Assembly (NCBI GenBank): GCA_964614575.1
Contig: CAZTLX010000037.1
Coordinates: 1-24,430 of the forward strand
Direction of reading: 5' to 3'
Source of the DNA: JBGTLW01 sp964614575
GTDB lineage: Bacteria > Planctomycetota > Phycisphaerae > Phycisphaerales > Phycisphaeraceae
DNA: 24,430 nt
The translations under genes were made by a program, and so were the position numbers. Positions 6,659 to 14,919 of the stretch are shown piece by piece. A model generated the notes under the pieces. It saw only the letters and a list, made by a program, of their open reading frames with translations. It did no database searches and was not told the origin of the DNA. Positions within the stretch are counted from its first letter, which is position 1; every line of letters begins with the position of its first letter.

Positions 6659-9036
6659 GCGTCTTCTCGCTGGGGTTGATCGGGAGTGGCGGAGGCGGCG
6701 GCCTCGGCCTCATGACCCCGTGAAGCGCGATCGGGCGTGGCGGGGTGAACGCCGCCGCGGCCGTTAGGGCGGACCGGCGTCAGGTCGCGGCCGTTGGGCG
6801 CGCCGTGGCCGTTGACCGCGAGCATGTGATCGGGATCGACCTGCCCGCCGTAAGCCTCGCCGTACCCGCCGTAGCTGCTGTAACCGCCGTAGTGACGATA
6901 CCCGTAGTATCCGGCGCGGCGTCGCGGCGCGGCGTTGATCACCACGCCGATCGGGCGGCCGCCGACATCCGCGATCGCCTGGCACGCGGACACCAACGCC
7001 CGCCGGCTGGTCTGCTCGGCCCGCACCACCAGCATCGTCGCGTCGGCGACCGCCGAGATGATCCGACCGTCGGTCACCGGGCCGATCGGTGGCGAGTCGA
7101 TCACCACGCGGTCATACGTCTCACCCAGTTGCCGCAGAATCTCCACGAAATCCGCCGAGTTGAGCAACTCCGCGGGGTGCGGGGGCAACTGGCCGCAGGG
7201 CAGGATGTCGAGCTTGGGCACATCGGTGCCGGTGATCGCATCGGCCAGTGGTGTGTCACCGATCAGCACGCTGGAGAGGCCCGGCGTGCTCTGGTCGATG
7301 CCCCAGTGGGTGTGCTGCACGGGCTTGCGGCAGTCGGCGTCGACGAGGACCGTCCGCGAGCCGGACTGCGCGAAAGCGATCGCGAGGTTGCTGGCGGTGG
7401 TCGATTTGCCGTCGCCCGGCGTAGGCGAGGTGACCAGCAGGGTCTTGGCGGAGGACTGGGCCGTGCCGAAATGGATCGCGGTGCGGATCGTGCGGAACGC
7501 TTCGGTGATGCTGGATCGCGGATTGTCGCGGACGACCTGGGCGAGGCTGGTGTCCTTCGCGCGGCCGAGGTTAGAAATCACCCCCATCACCGGCAGGCCG
7601 GTCAGGCGTTCGATCTCCTCGGCCGAGCGCAGGCGATCGTCCGCCAGCTCCAGCAGGAACGCGCCGCCGAGGCCGATCATCAGACCCATCACGATGGCGA
7701 TCGCGAACGTTCGCGGGCGGTCGGGCGCGATCGGGGACATCGACGCCGAGGCCGGCTCGAGGATCGAGATGTTCATCACCGCCGCGTCTTCGGTGACGTT
7801 GAGCTCCTTGATGCGGCTGTCGATGATGTCCACCTGCCGATCGATCCGGCGGGTCTTGGACTGGAGCATCGACATCTCCGCTTCCTTGGCGCCGAGCTGC
7901 GTGGTCAACGCCCGCTGCCGGTCGTATTCCTCCGACAGCGCCTGCTCGCGGGCCAGCGATTCCTGGTAACGCGAGCCGAGGATCGTGATGTACTTCTGCC
8001 CCGGGTCGTCGCCCAGGTCATCGCGATAGAGCATCTCCAGCTCGGCGATACGGCGGGTGTGACGCTCGACCACCGGGTGCGCCGGGCCGTGCGTCGCCAT
8101 CAGCTCGGCGAGGTACTCGCGCATCCGCCCGATACGGTCGGCGGCATCGGACGACTTGATCGCCCGCGCCGCCGGGTCGCCGTCCATCTGCGCCATCGAC
8201 AGCAGCAGCTCCAGCCGCTCCGGCTCGTCCTTGACGTTAAGCGCCGCTTCGTAGCGGATCTTGTCCTCCATCGTCTGCAGCTCGGCCGCGGTCAGCGTCT
8301 GCGAGAGCTGCGCCAGCCGCGATGAGACCACGTTCTCCTGCTGGCCCAGCGAGAAGGACAGCTCCGCGTTGGCCTGCTTGAAATCGAGCAGCTCACGCAT
8401 CGCCCGGTCGTATTCGGTCTCCAGCGTCCGCTTCTCTTCCCGCAGGATCTTGAGCACCTCGGCCGAGGTCGAGCGCTTCTTCTGGTTGTGGTAGTCCAGG
8501 TACGCCTCGACGACCGAGTTGACCACGATCGCGTTGTCCTCGGGGATCGGCGAGTCCATGCTCACGGTGAGGATGTCGCCGCTCTCGCTGGGCGAGACGC
8601 GCAGCGAACGCTTGAGGTCGATGATGGGGTTGGGTGAATCGGTGGCGATGTGGGTCGAGCGCATCGCCGGCAGGCGCAGCGCCGCGCCGAGCAAGGCGGT
8701 GGAGCGCATGATCTCGGTCTGGGCGTAGAGGTCGCGTCCGGTGACCAGCGAGCTCACATCGTTGCCGATGATCTGCGGGCTGCTGCGCTCGATATAGACC
8801 TGCGCCCCGCTGCGGTAGATGGGCACGGCGTTCCAGAGGTAGGCGAACGCGGCGAGGACGGAGACGACCAGGCAGGAAAGAATCACCGCCCGCCGCCGCC
8901 AGAAGATCTCCAGGAGGTTAAGCCGGGCCCCCTCGTCATTCGCCCCGCCCCCGCCCTGCCCGAGCCGGACGGTCTCGACCCGGTTGGTCGTGGGCAAACC
9001 GGGTGTGGAACCGGGCAGTTGTTTGAATGGTCGCAT
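6655..9036 (-). CDS. Wzz-type chain-length determinant fused to BY-kinase
   Basis: The product has 793 residues. A first membrane segment lies near residues 50-68, followed by a Wzz-like domain, a long coiled-coil stretch and a second membrane segment near 440-462. The cytoplasmic BY-kinase domain has Walker A (SPTPGDGKST, about 537-546), Walker A' (VLVDADCRKP) and Walker B (RVVIDSPPI). A tyrosine cluster near 706-735 (YYGYRHYGGYSSYGGY) is the expected autophosphorylation tail, and about 60 low-complexity residues follow it. The fused form (Wzc-like) couples export and chain length to tyrosine phosphorylation. The ATG at 9036 is chosen because GGGGGA lies upstream and the protein starts sensibly there. 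The frame is open to 9225, but that extension is poor. The adjacent phosphatase is the likely partner. Confidence 0.9.
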   Translation of the reverse strand: MRPFKQLPGSTPGLPTTNRVETVRLGQGGGGANDEGARLNLLEIFWRRRAVILSCLVVSVLAAFAYLWNAVPIYRSGAQVYIERSSPQIIGNDVSSLVTGRDLYAQTEIMRSTALLGAALRLPAMRSTHIATDSPNPIIDLKRSLRVSPSESGDILTVSMDSPIPEDNAIVVNSVVEAYLDYHNQKKRSTSAEVLKILREEKRTLETEYDRAMRELLDFKQANAELSFSLGQQENVVSSRLAQLSQTLTAAELQTMEDKIRYEAALNVKDEPERLELLLSMAQMDGDPAARAIKSSDAADRIGRMREYLAELMATHGPAHPVVERHTRRIAELEMLYRDDLGDDPGQKYITILGSRYQESLAREQALSEEYDRQRALTTQLGAKEAEMSMLQSKTRRIDRQVDIIDSRIKELNVTEDAAVMNISILEPASASMSPIAPDRPRTFAIAIVMGLMIGLGGAFLLELADDRLRSAEEIERLTGLPVMGVISNLGRAKDTSLAQVVRDNPRSSITEAFRTIRTAIHFGTAQSSAKTLLVTSPTPGDGKSTTASNLAIAFAQSGSRTVLVDADCRKPVQHTHWGIDQSTPGLSSVLIGDTPLADAITGTDVPKLDILPCGQLPPHPAELLNSADFVEILRQLGETYDRVVIDSPPIGPVTDGRIISAVADATMLVVRAEQTSRRALVSACQAIADVGGRPIGVVINAAPRRRAGYYGYRHYGGYSSYGGYGEAYGGQVDPDHMLAVNGHGAPNGRDLTPVRPNGRGGVHPATPDRASRGHEAEAAASATPDQPQREDA

Positions 9037-9294
9037 TGAGCTATCCCCCAAGTCGGGCACGTGCGTATAGTAATTTGACCGGAGCTCCCTGGCCCGGCCG
9101 CCGTACCCCGGCGGCGGACCACCGTGGTCCACTCGCCTGATCACTAATCGGGTGACGCCCCCACCCCTCCAGGCGTAACGGCGTCGGTCACCGGTGTCGC
9201 CACGTCTGATCCGTGGATCAGGCAAAGGCTCTCATCGGTCTGGTGGCCCCTAACCCCACCAGACGCCTTTAAGGCACATCTCGACTGCCGCGCT
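9037..9294 (-). promoter_or_regulatory. Structured leader region upstream of the Wzz/BY-kinase gene
   Basis: This 258-base gap has no gene but several perfect hairpins: 9098-9114 (CCGCCG/CGGCGG), 9116-9130 (GGACCAC/GTGGTCC), 9206-9221 (CTGATCC/GGATCAG), 9238-9264 (GTCTGGTGG/CCACCAGAC) and 9265-9275 (GCCTT/AAGGC). AAAGGC at 9224-9229 could also pair with GCCTTT at 9265-9270 to enclose the fourth hairpin. A weak -10-like TACTAT or TATACG lies on the minus strand near 9066-9073, without a clear -35. It could hold a terminator for the small secreted gene, a promoter, or a structured leader. I do not recognise a known riboswitch. Confidence 0.4.
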
Positions 9295-9585
9295 TCACCG
9301 CGGGATCACCGGCGGGCGGAACGGCCGACGCGGTGGCAGGAACGGCGAACGCGGTGGCAGGCTCGTCGGCTCCACCACCGTCTCGCTCGTGCGGGACACC
9401 GTGACGGTTTCCGTGGTCGGCCCCACCGTCGCTGTCTCCAGCGTGTAGGGGTTGAAGGTGGTGCGGCTGATGGTCGGTGCCACCACCGTGCGGCTGCGTT
9501 GCGCCCAGCTCACCCCCGCGGTGCTCAGCACCAACGCGCCGGCGGCGGTAACGAGGATCAGTCTTGAACAGGTCTTGCTAAGCAT
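9295..9585 (-). CDS. Small secreted protein with Thr/Val-rich body and Pro/Arg-rich C-terminal repeats
   Basis: The product is 96 residues from the ATG at 9585. A second ATG at 9591 touches GGGGAG directly, whereas 9585 has GGGGAG six bases upstream, so 9585 is preferred. Residues about 1-28 form a Sec signal peptide ending in VSWAQ, with cleavage probable after SWA. The mature part is rich in T, V and E. It ends with two copies of a seven-residue unit (LPPRSPF, LPPRRPF) encoded by a 21-base tandem repeat at 9319-9360 (19 of 21 identical). I do not recognise the family. It sits between the PEP-CTERM gene and the kinase and may be an envelope or matrix component, but that is a guess. Confidence 0.6.
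   Translation of the reverse strand: MLSKTCSRLILVTAAGALVLSTAGVSWAQRSRTVVAPTISRTTFNPYTLETATVGPTTETVTVSRTSETVVEPTSLPPRSPFLPPRRPFRPPVIPR
9319..9360. repeat. Two-copy 21-base tandem repeat in the small secreted gene
   Basis: Copies at 9319-9339 and 9340-9360 match at 19 of 21 positions and encode the LPPR-S/R-PF heptapeptide twice in frame. This unit could gain or lose copies by slippage. Confidence 0.75.
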
Positions 9586-9652
9586 GGTCATCTCCCCGGT
9601 GGTTCCGGTTGGGTTATCTATTCGAAGCAGGCCGCTTCAGAAAACCGCTATC

Positions 9653-10558
9653 TTAACGAATGCTCGCCGAACGACGCCGACGAGCCACCAACGCCAAGGC
9701 TCCCAACCCCAGCAACGCCAGCGACCCGGGCTCGGGGATCACGTACACGATATAATTATCGAAGTAGGCGGTGCCTTCCTGATCCGGGAAGGAGGGGTCG
9801 GCGAACGCCGCGATCGGGGCGTCGGTGAAGGCGGTCGAGTCAAGCCCGGCGATCAGCAGCAGCGATTCGGCAAAATCGTCGGTGTAAATCAGTTCGCCGT
9901 TCATGTAGATCGTCACCTGCCCTTCGCTGCCATCGGGCTGGTTCCCCGCAGCACCGAAATCCAGGTACATCGCAAAGTCATGCCAGGCATCCCGGGCGTC
10001 CGGGGTGGAAGCAGGATTCAGAGGATTATTCGTTCCGATGAATCCGCTATTGTCCGCATCCAGCGCAAATACGGCACCGTCAGCGGCATCAATGAAAACC
10101 CCGGCCAAACGGGTCAGGTTGGTGATGGTGCTGTTAAATGCTTCGACTCCGAACAACGGCCCATACGCGACATCGGTGTGTGAAACCACGTACTGGCTCC
10201 ACTCGATCACCACGACATCCTGACCCGGAAGCGGGGCGTTGAGATTGGGCACGAACCAGTTGCCCGCCTCGTCGGCGGCGCGGAATACCTCGACCGATTG
10301 CCCCAGCGAGCTCGGTGCCGATGCGGTGACCACCGCGAAGCTGTCGATGGGGGTCGCGGGCGGTGCCCCGATCGCCTCGAACCAGCCATCCTGTCCACTG
10401 AGATCGGTCAAGGTGAACGGTGGGTTCTCAAACCCCTGTGCGTCGTAAAGAATCGTCGCCCCCGGCGGTGGTGCCGCCGCGGCCGAGACGCTGATACCGA
10501 ACGCAGCCCCCAGCAGGATGACCCGGCTGACTTTCTCCAAACCATTTGCGATGTGCAT
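9653..10558 (-). CDS. PEP-CTERM sorting domain protein, secreted
   Basis: The product has 301 residues. An N-terminal signal peptide (SRVILLGAAFGISVSAAAA) precedes an extracellular domain of about 240 residues rich in D, N and aromatic residues, probably a beta-sandwich like LamG/concanavalin lectins. The C-terminus is a textbook PEP-CTERM signal: VIPEPGS, a hydrophobic stretch (LALLGLGALALVA), then RRRR. Such proteins are processed by an exosortase and are typically found in species with exopolysaccharide loci. No exosortase is in this window. I chose the ATG at 10558, which has GGAG five bases upstream; the frame is open to 10888, but the extension lacks a signal peptide at its start. A GATAAT -10-like box lies at 10599-10604 on the minus strand. 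Exact function is unknown. Confidence 0.85.
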   Translation of the reverse strand: MHIANGLEKVSRVILLGAAFGISVSAAAAPPPGATILYDAQGFENPPFTLTDLSGQDGWFEAIGAPPATPIDSFAVVTASAPSSLGQSVEVFRAADEAGNWFVPNLNAPLPGQDVVVIEWSQYVVSHTDVAYGPLFGVEAFNSTITNLTRLAGVFIDAADGAVFALDADNSGFIGTNNPLNPASTPDARDAWHDFAMYLDFGAAGNQPDGSEGQVTIYMNGELIYTDDFAESLLLIAGLDSTAFTDAPIAAFADPSFPDQEGTAYFDNYIVYVIPEPGSLALLGLGALALVARRRRSASIR

Positions 10559-10894
10559 CACGTCTCCAACCCTCCAAAGGTGTTTGTACCGGCCCCAGAT
10601 TATCCACGGTGCGCCGGAAGAGTTTTGGGCCTCTTTATCCTCCGGGCGATCGGATGGTACCGGATGTTTCTGTCGAGTGGAAGGGGTTTTATTGAGATTT
10701 CGTGTTTTTCTTCCCCCGTTCGGGAAAACCCATAGCCCCCTCGCTCCCGCAAAACGCACGCGAGGCCACGCCCCTGGGCGGCAAGGCCGTGAAACCTTTA
10801 AATGTTGATTTGAAAAATGCTTACGCACCGGCAAGCGTATCGCAAAGTGCAGAGGCCGCTTGGCGAACCCCGACCGGCGGCGTACCATACCGCC
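10559..10894. other. Divergent intergenic region
   Basis: These 336 bases separate divergent genes and show no coding sign. A minus-strand GATAAT (10599-10604) could serve the PEP-CTERM gene with a leader of about 35 bases. A small hairpin (TTCCC/GGGAA) lies near 10711-10726. TACGC/GCGTA (about 10822-10839) and GGCGG/CCGCC (10876-10894) are inverted repeats just before the plus-strand start. No clear plus-strand -35/-10 pair is seen. Confidence 0.35.
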
Positions 10895-11581
10895 ATGCGG
10901 CGTGAACCTCTTTTTAGGAACCTCACCGCCCAGCGCGCGGCGGTGGGCGCGGGGATGGTCGTCGCTTTTATGACCTCATTGATCGCGGCCTGGCTGGTCA
11001 GCGGGGCCGCGCTGAGCGATCCGCTGGGACCGATCCGTGCTGCAACCACGCCCACCGCGTCCCCGGCCCGGCGCGACGCCAACGCAGAGCCTGTCGCGTT
11101 TCGCAGCGTGGAACTCGGCGGGATCGACCTGCCCGTGCCCGAAACTTACGCGGAAGAAGTGCCGTCCGAAAACGCGGCCTTAGCCGAGGTGCCCCACCGC
11201 TCGTGGGCGAACCCGGATCGGCCCGACCAGCGCCTGACCGCCTTCACGCTGCGAACGCCGACGCCCCAGCCCCCGCAGGCGCTGGCCCGCCAGACTCTCC
11301 AACAGCTTTGGCCGACACAGGCTCAGGCCCCGATCGCCATCGAGTTTGCCGACCGTGAGACGGGCCTGCGCGCGTTCCAATATGCCCTGTTCCCGACCCC
11401 CGGCAATCAGCGCCAAGGCTCGGTCGACCTGCTATCGGTCGCGACGCGGGACGGCCTCACCTTCCTCGTGCTGGGCCTGCACGACACCTCCGCCAATCCC
11501 GACCGGATCGAGCCGCTGCTCAATCAGCAGCGCGTCTTGTCGCAGTTGATCCTGCAAAACACCCAATTCAGGGATGAATGA
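10895..11581 (+). CDS. Membrane-anchored protein of unknown function
   Basis: The product has 228 residues from the ATG at 10895. The frame is open from 10817, but the extension has no typical start. Residues about 13-38 form one hydrophobic segment (AVGAGMVVAFMTSLIAAWLVSGAAL), an uncleaved signal anchor or signal peptide. The rest is soluble and includes a region like FTLRTPTPQPPQALARQTLQQL, followed by strands suggesting an alpha/beta fold. It overlaps the next gene by 4 bases (ATGA), and both products are exported with similar 'strength of signal' features, so they may act together at the envelope. There is no good Shine-Dalgarno site and a GC hairpin abuts the ATG. I do not recognise the family. 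Confidence 0.7.
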   Translation: MRREPLFRNLTAQRAAVGAGMVVAFMTSLIAAWLVSGAALSDPLGPIRAATTPTASPARRDANAEPVAFRSVELGGIDLPVPETYAEEVPSENAALAEVPHRSWANPDRPDQRLTAFTLRTPTPQPPQALARQTLQQLWPTQAQAPIAIEFADRETGLRAFQYALFPTPGNQRQGSVDLLSVATRDGLTFLVLGLHDTSANPDRIEPLLNQQRVLSQLILQNTQFRDE

Positions 11582-12936
11582 TGTTATTCCATAAACACAC
11601 GCCTTCACCGAACTACGGGATTCATCGAATCCCTTTATACGCCTTGGCCTGCCTCGGCTTGTTGGCGCTGGCACCGACTTCGCACGCGCAGGACAAGCTG
11701 CTCGAAGATCAGTGGTGGTCCGAGCCTGCGCACGGCCTGATGCTGCACCCGCCGGTCGGTGCCGAGCGCATCGACAACACGGCGGACGGCGCGCTCGCGG
11801 TCTTTAAACACCCCGCGGGGTATCGGCTCAGCGTTTTTATCTACACCGACGAGATGGCGATCGACTTCAAGCACCTCAAGAACCGCGCCTTCGACAAGTT
11901 CAGCTACGCATTCCCCACTTCCAGTGTGCTGCAAACGGTCATCTCGCCCCCGCCGCGGAAGAAAGGGGCCGCGGTCATGGTGGCCGCGGAAGACGATGAC
12001 GGCAAACCGTTCCGCTGGGGCCAGGTGTTTATCGGTATCGACGATTTCACGTTCGCGGTGATCCAGCTCGACGCCAACCCCGACGCCTACGACCAGGCCG
12101 TCGCGACGATCGAACAGATGCTCGCTTCGCTTAAGATCATGGACCTGGGCGAACTGCGGAATCTGCGGGCGGAGCAGATGCTCATCGGACAGACCTGGCT
12201 CAACGAGATCGTCAAGGGTGAAACACAAGTCACGGTCCCGCGGGAGATGTGGTTTCGGGTGATCGAGAAGGGTGAAGATATCGGCTACCGACGTGTGCGC
12301 TTTGTGACCGACGAGGCCGAGCTTAAAGGCGATAACCTCGGCCCCGGCGTGGCGGTGAAGGACCAGATGCGGCTGGTGGCCAACCGCCGTGTTTTCGACG
12401 TCGCGATCAATGCCTACAAGGCCGACGCCGAAGCGTTTGAGGCCTGGGAAGCCCGCACCACCCTGCGCAAGCAGATGGCGGGAACCGAACGCACCGCGAC
12501 CTGGGTGGACACCGGCTTCCGCACCGGTGACACCCTTCAGACCACCCGCGACAAACCGTCGCAGTGGGGCGCGGTGCAGGACAACGCCGCGCAGCCGGGC
12601 GTACCCAAAACCTCACGCTGGCCCACCCCCCCCGTGGCCTACCTCGCCCAGACCGACCTCTACCGCTTCCTCCCGTTTTGGCACACCCTGCCTCAAGACG
12701 CCTGCTTCTACAGCTACGACATCAACACCGGCGAGCTTGCCCAGCGGCTGATCAGCGTCAATGAACAGGCGGATGGCGGCAAACTCGTCACCGTCCGGCC
12801 CACGCCTTCCTCCGGCCTGCAACGCTTGGAGTATGACGCGGAGGGCAACCTCCGCCGACACGTCATGGCCGACGGCCGCATCTTCATCCCCACGACCGCC
12901 GACCAGATCGCCGTGCTGTGGAACGTGACCCGCTGA
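11578..12936 (+). CDS. Secreted protein of unknown function
   Basis: The product has 452 residues (451 if the second ATG at 11581 is used; GGGA lies six bases before that one). A signal peptide ends near residue 37 (LACLGLLALAPTSHAQDK). The mature protein starts with a domain of about 140 residues that resembles lipoprotein-like stress domains (WWSEPAHGLMLHPPVG, FKHPAGYRLSVFIYTDEMAI). A larger beta-rich part follows with repeated short strands (MWFRVIEKGEDIGYRRVRF, LYRFLPFWHTLP, RLEYDAEGNLRRHVMADG). The last part resembles proteins whose chains carry sequence-specific transglycosylation or lipid transport, but I cannot assign it. It overlaps the upstream membrane protein gene and ends 102 bases before the M48 protease gene. 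Confidence 0.75.
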   Translation: MMLFHKHTPSPNYGIHRIPLYALACLGLLALAPTSHAQDKLLEDQWWSEPAHGLMLHPPVGAERIDNTADGALAVFKHPAGYRLSVFIYTDEMAIDFKHLKNRAFDKFSYAFPTSSVLQTVISPPPRKKGAAVMVAAEDDDGKPFRWGQVFIGIDDFTFAVIQLDANPDAYDQAVATIEQMLASLKIMDLGELRNLRAEQMLIGQTWLNEIVKGETQVTVPREMWFRVIEKGEDIGYRRVRFVTDEAELKGDNLGPGVAVKDQMRLVANRRVFDVAINAYKADAEAFEAWEARTTLRKQMAGTERTATWVDTGFRTGDTLQTTRDKPSQWGAVQDNAAQPGVPKTSRWPTPPVAYLAQTDLYRFLPFWHTLPQDACFYSYDINTGELAQRLISVNEQADGGKLVTVRPTPSSGLQRLEYDAEGNLRRHVMADGRIFIPTTADQIAVLWNVTR

Positions 12937-13038
12937 ACGAAGACATCCTTGACAGCGTCGGCCGCGGGGAACGTGCTAAACTTGTATCCGCCGCTTACGG
13001 CTACGCGCTGATCACCAACCATCAACCGGCACCCCGAG

Positions 13039-14028
13039 ATGCGACGATTCCTCCTCACCCTGCTGCTGACCGTCACGCCGCTGCTGATGCTCGGCGGCTG
13101 TTCGACCAATCCCGCGACCGGCCGTTCACAACTCAACGTGCTTTCGCGTGAGGAAGAGATCCAACTCGGCGCCGAGGCCGCGCCGCAGTTTGTCGAGCAG
13201 AACGGGGGCGAGGTCCCCTCCGAGACGATCCGCCGTTATGTCAGCGAAGTCGGACACAAACTCGCGGCGTTGTCGGAGCGGCCGGAATTGCCGTGGGAGT
13301 TTTTCGTGCTCGACTCCAAACAAATCAACGCCTTCGCGCTGCCGGGCGGCAAGGTGTTCATGTCGCGCGGGCTGCTGGAGAAGATGGACAACGAGGCGCA
13401 ACTCGCGGGGGTGCTCGGCCATGAGATCGGCCACGTCACCGCTAAGCACATCAACGACCGCATGGCGCAGGCAATCGGCTGGGGCATCGCGGGCGCGGCG
13501 ATCGGCGTGGCGGGCCAGGTCACCGACGAGGACTGGCTAACCGTGCTCGGGGTCGGCGTGGGCGTCGGCGGCGGGGTGTATCAACTGAGCTTCAGCCGCG
13601 GCCAGGAGACCGAATCCGACGAGTTAGGCGTCCGCTACATGACCGAAGCGGGCTACAACCCCGTCGCGCAGATACAGGTCATGGAAATCCTTTTACAGGC
13701 CTCGGGCGGCGGCGGCGGGTCCGACTTCTTCTCCACCCACCCCAATCCTCGCAAGCGCATTGACGATCTGCAGAAGCTGATCCCGTCGAAGTATCCCGAC
13801 TACGAAGACGCGTCGAAGTACCGCTTCTACCACGATCGTTTCAAAGAGAAAGTGCTCGACGAGCTGGAGAAGCTGCCGCCGCCTCCCGAGCCGAAAGCGC
13901 CTCCCCAGCAGGCCGCCGCGATGGGCGCGTGCTGCGAAGCGCCGACGCGTGCCCACCGGCTCGGGGCGGGCCTCGGTCATGCGCCCGGCAACACCGCCCT
14001 GCTCGCGCCGCGCTCGCATGCTCATTAG
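13039..14028 (+). CDS. M48-family zinc metalloprotease, lipoprotein
   Basis: The product has 329 residues. The N-terminus is a lipoprotein signal with a lipobox LGGC (Cys about residue 20). The zinc site is HEIGH at about 128-132, inside GVLGHEIGHVTAKH, with the third ligand likely Glu192 in ETESDELGVRYM. STHPNPRKRIDDL near 235 is another family hallmark. BepA/LoiP-type M48 proteases act in the periplasm on misfolded outer membrane proteins. The C-terminal 50 residues are Pro/Ala-rich, then turn into a His/Arg-rich tail unlike the family; this may be lineage-specific or the result of a late frameshift. The start codon has only a weak ribosome site. The next gene starts seven bases after the stop. 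Confidence 0.9.
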   Translation: MRRFLLTLLLTVTPLLMLGGCSTNPATGRSQLNVLSREEEIQLGAEAAPQFVEQNGGEVPSETIRRYVSEVGHKLAALSERPELPWEFFVLDSKQINAFALPGGKVFMSRGLLEKMDNEAQLAGVLGHEIGHVTAKHINDRMAQAIGWGIAGAAIGVAGQVTDEDWLTVLGVGVGVGGGVYQLSFSRGQETESDELGVRYMTEAGYNPVAQIQVMEILLQASGGGGGSDFFSTHPNPRKRIDDLQKLIPSKYPDYEDASKYRFYHDRFKEKVLDELEKLPPPPEPKAPPQQAAAMGACCEAPTRAHRLGAGLGHAPGNTALLAPRSHAH

Positions 14029-14034
14029 CCCGCC

Positions 14035-14823
14035 ATGCCCGCCATCCCCTCGCCGATGATGATGCAAGACCCCGCCGCGCCCGCGTGGAGTGATGATGAT
14101 CTGGCGCAAGACCCGCACGCCGCGGCCGACAAGGCCCGGCGGGTCGAGGCGATGTTCAGCGCGATCGCGCGGCGGTATGACCTGAACAATCGGCTGCACT
14201 CGTTGTGGCGCGACCAGGCGTGGCGTCGCGCCGCGGTGAAGATGGCGCAGGTCAAGCCGGGCGAGGTGGTGGTCGATGTCGCCTGCGGCACGGGCGATCT
14301 GGCGATGGCGTTTGGGGCCGCGGGGGCCACGAAGGTGATCGGCATCGACTTCACCGTGCCGATGCTTGAGATCGCGCGGCACAAGCGCGGCGCGAATCAG
14401 AATACGCCCCTGACTTATCACGCCGGCGACGCGATGCGGCTGCCGCTGGCCGACCGCTGCGCCGACATCGTGTCGATCGCGTTCGGTATCCGCAACGTCG
14501 CCCAGCCGCAGGCGGCGCTGCGTGAGTTCGCCCGGGTGCTGCGGCCGGGCGGGCGGCTGATCATCCTCGAATTCAGCCAGCCGACCAACCCCCTGCTGCG
14601 CGGGTTCGACCGCCTCTATCGCGAACGGGTGATGCCCGTCACCGCGACGCTGATCGCCCGCGACCGCAGCGGGGCCTACAAGTACCTGCCCAGATCGGTC
14701 AGCACGTTCCTCTCGCGGCAACAGATGCAGGCCAACCTCGCTGCCGCGGGCTTTACCGACATCACCGCCCAACCGCTGACCTGCGGCATCGCGGTGTGCT
14801 ACCGGGGCCTCCAACCAACCTGA
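14035..14823 (+). CDS. ubiE: UbiE/MenG-type quinone methyltransferase
   Basis: The product has 262 residues, with a SAM-binding Rossmann fold. The hallmark motifs are VFDVACGTGDLAM-like (VVDVACGTGDLAMAFG, about residue 82), GIDFTVPMLEIAR and IRNVAQPQAALREFARVLRPGG, then LIILEFSQPTNPL. MFSAIARRYDLNNRLHSL near residue 41 is the usual UbiE N-terminal block. The family C-methylates demethylmenaquinone, and also 2-polyprenyl-benzoquinols in ubiquinone makers; in a planctomycete menaquinone is the likely product. I keep the ATG at 14035, though in-frame ATGs at 14056-14062 are possible because no ribosome site is seen. It lies seven bases after the M48 gene, so cotranscription is likely. Confidence 0.9.
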   Translation: MPAIPSPMMMQDPAAPAWSDDDLAQDPHAAADKARRVEAMFSAIARRYDLNNRLHSLWRDQAWRRAAVKMAQVKPGEVVVDVACGTGDLAMAFGAAGATKVIGIDFTVPMLEIARHKRGANQNTPLTYHAGDAMRLPLADRCADIVSIAFGIRNVAQPQAALREFARVLRPGGRLIILEFSQPTNPLLRGFDRLYRERVMPVTATLIARDRSGAYKYLPRSVSTFLSRQQMQANLAAAGFTDITAQPLTCGIAVCYRGLQPT

Positions 14824-14852
14824 TCCCCGCGATCGGGGGGTCGCGCCTGCGA

Positions 14853-14868
14853 CGTTTCACGTGGAACA
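14853..14868 (-). promoter_or_regulatory. parS-like chromosome partition site 1
   Basis: Read on the minus strand, this 16-mer is TGTTCCACGTGAAACG, one base off the bacterial parS consensus TGTTNCACGTGAAACA (last base G for A). ParB binds parS and spreads from it to help segregate the replication origin. It is in inverted orientation to site 2, 67 bases away centre to centre. Confidence 0.75.
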
Positions 14869-14919
14869 TTGAGGCCGAAATCGGCTCTGCCAGGCTTAAA
14901 ACGCGGTTTTTTCGCAGAA

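Noticed and set aside
6745..8325. 526-codon plus-strand frame
   Set aside because: Antisense of the BY-kinase gene, rich in Arg and His and without a domain.
9224..9275. Hammerhead-like CGATGAG motif in the kinase leader
   Set aside because: The core CTGATGA differs by a base and the GAAA partner is missing, so a ribozyme is not supported.
12949..12982. TTGACA followed by TAAACT before the M48 gene
   Set aside because: The spacing is 22 bases, too long for a normal sigma-70 promoter. I do not claim it as a promoter.
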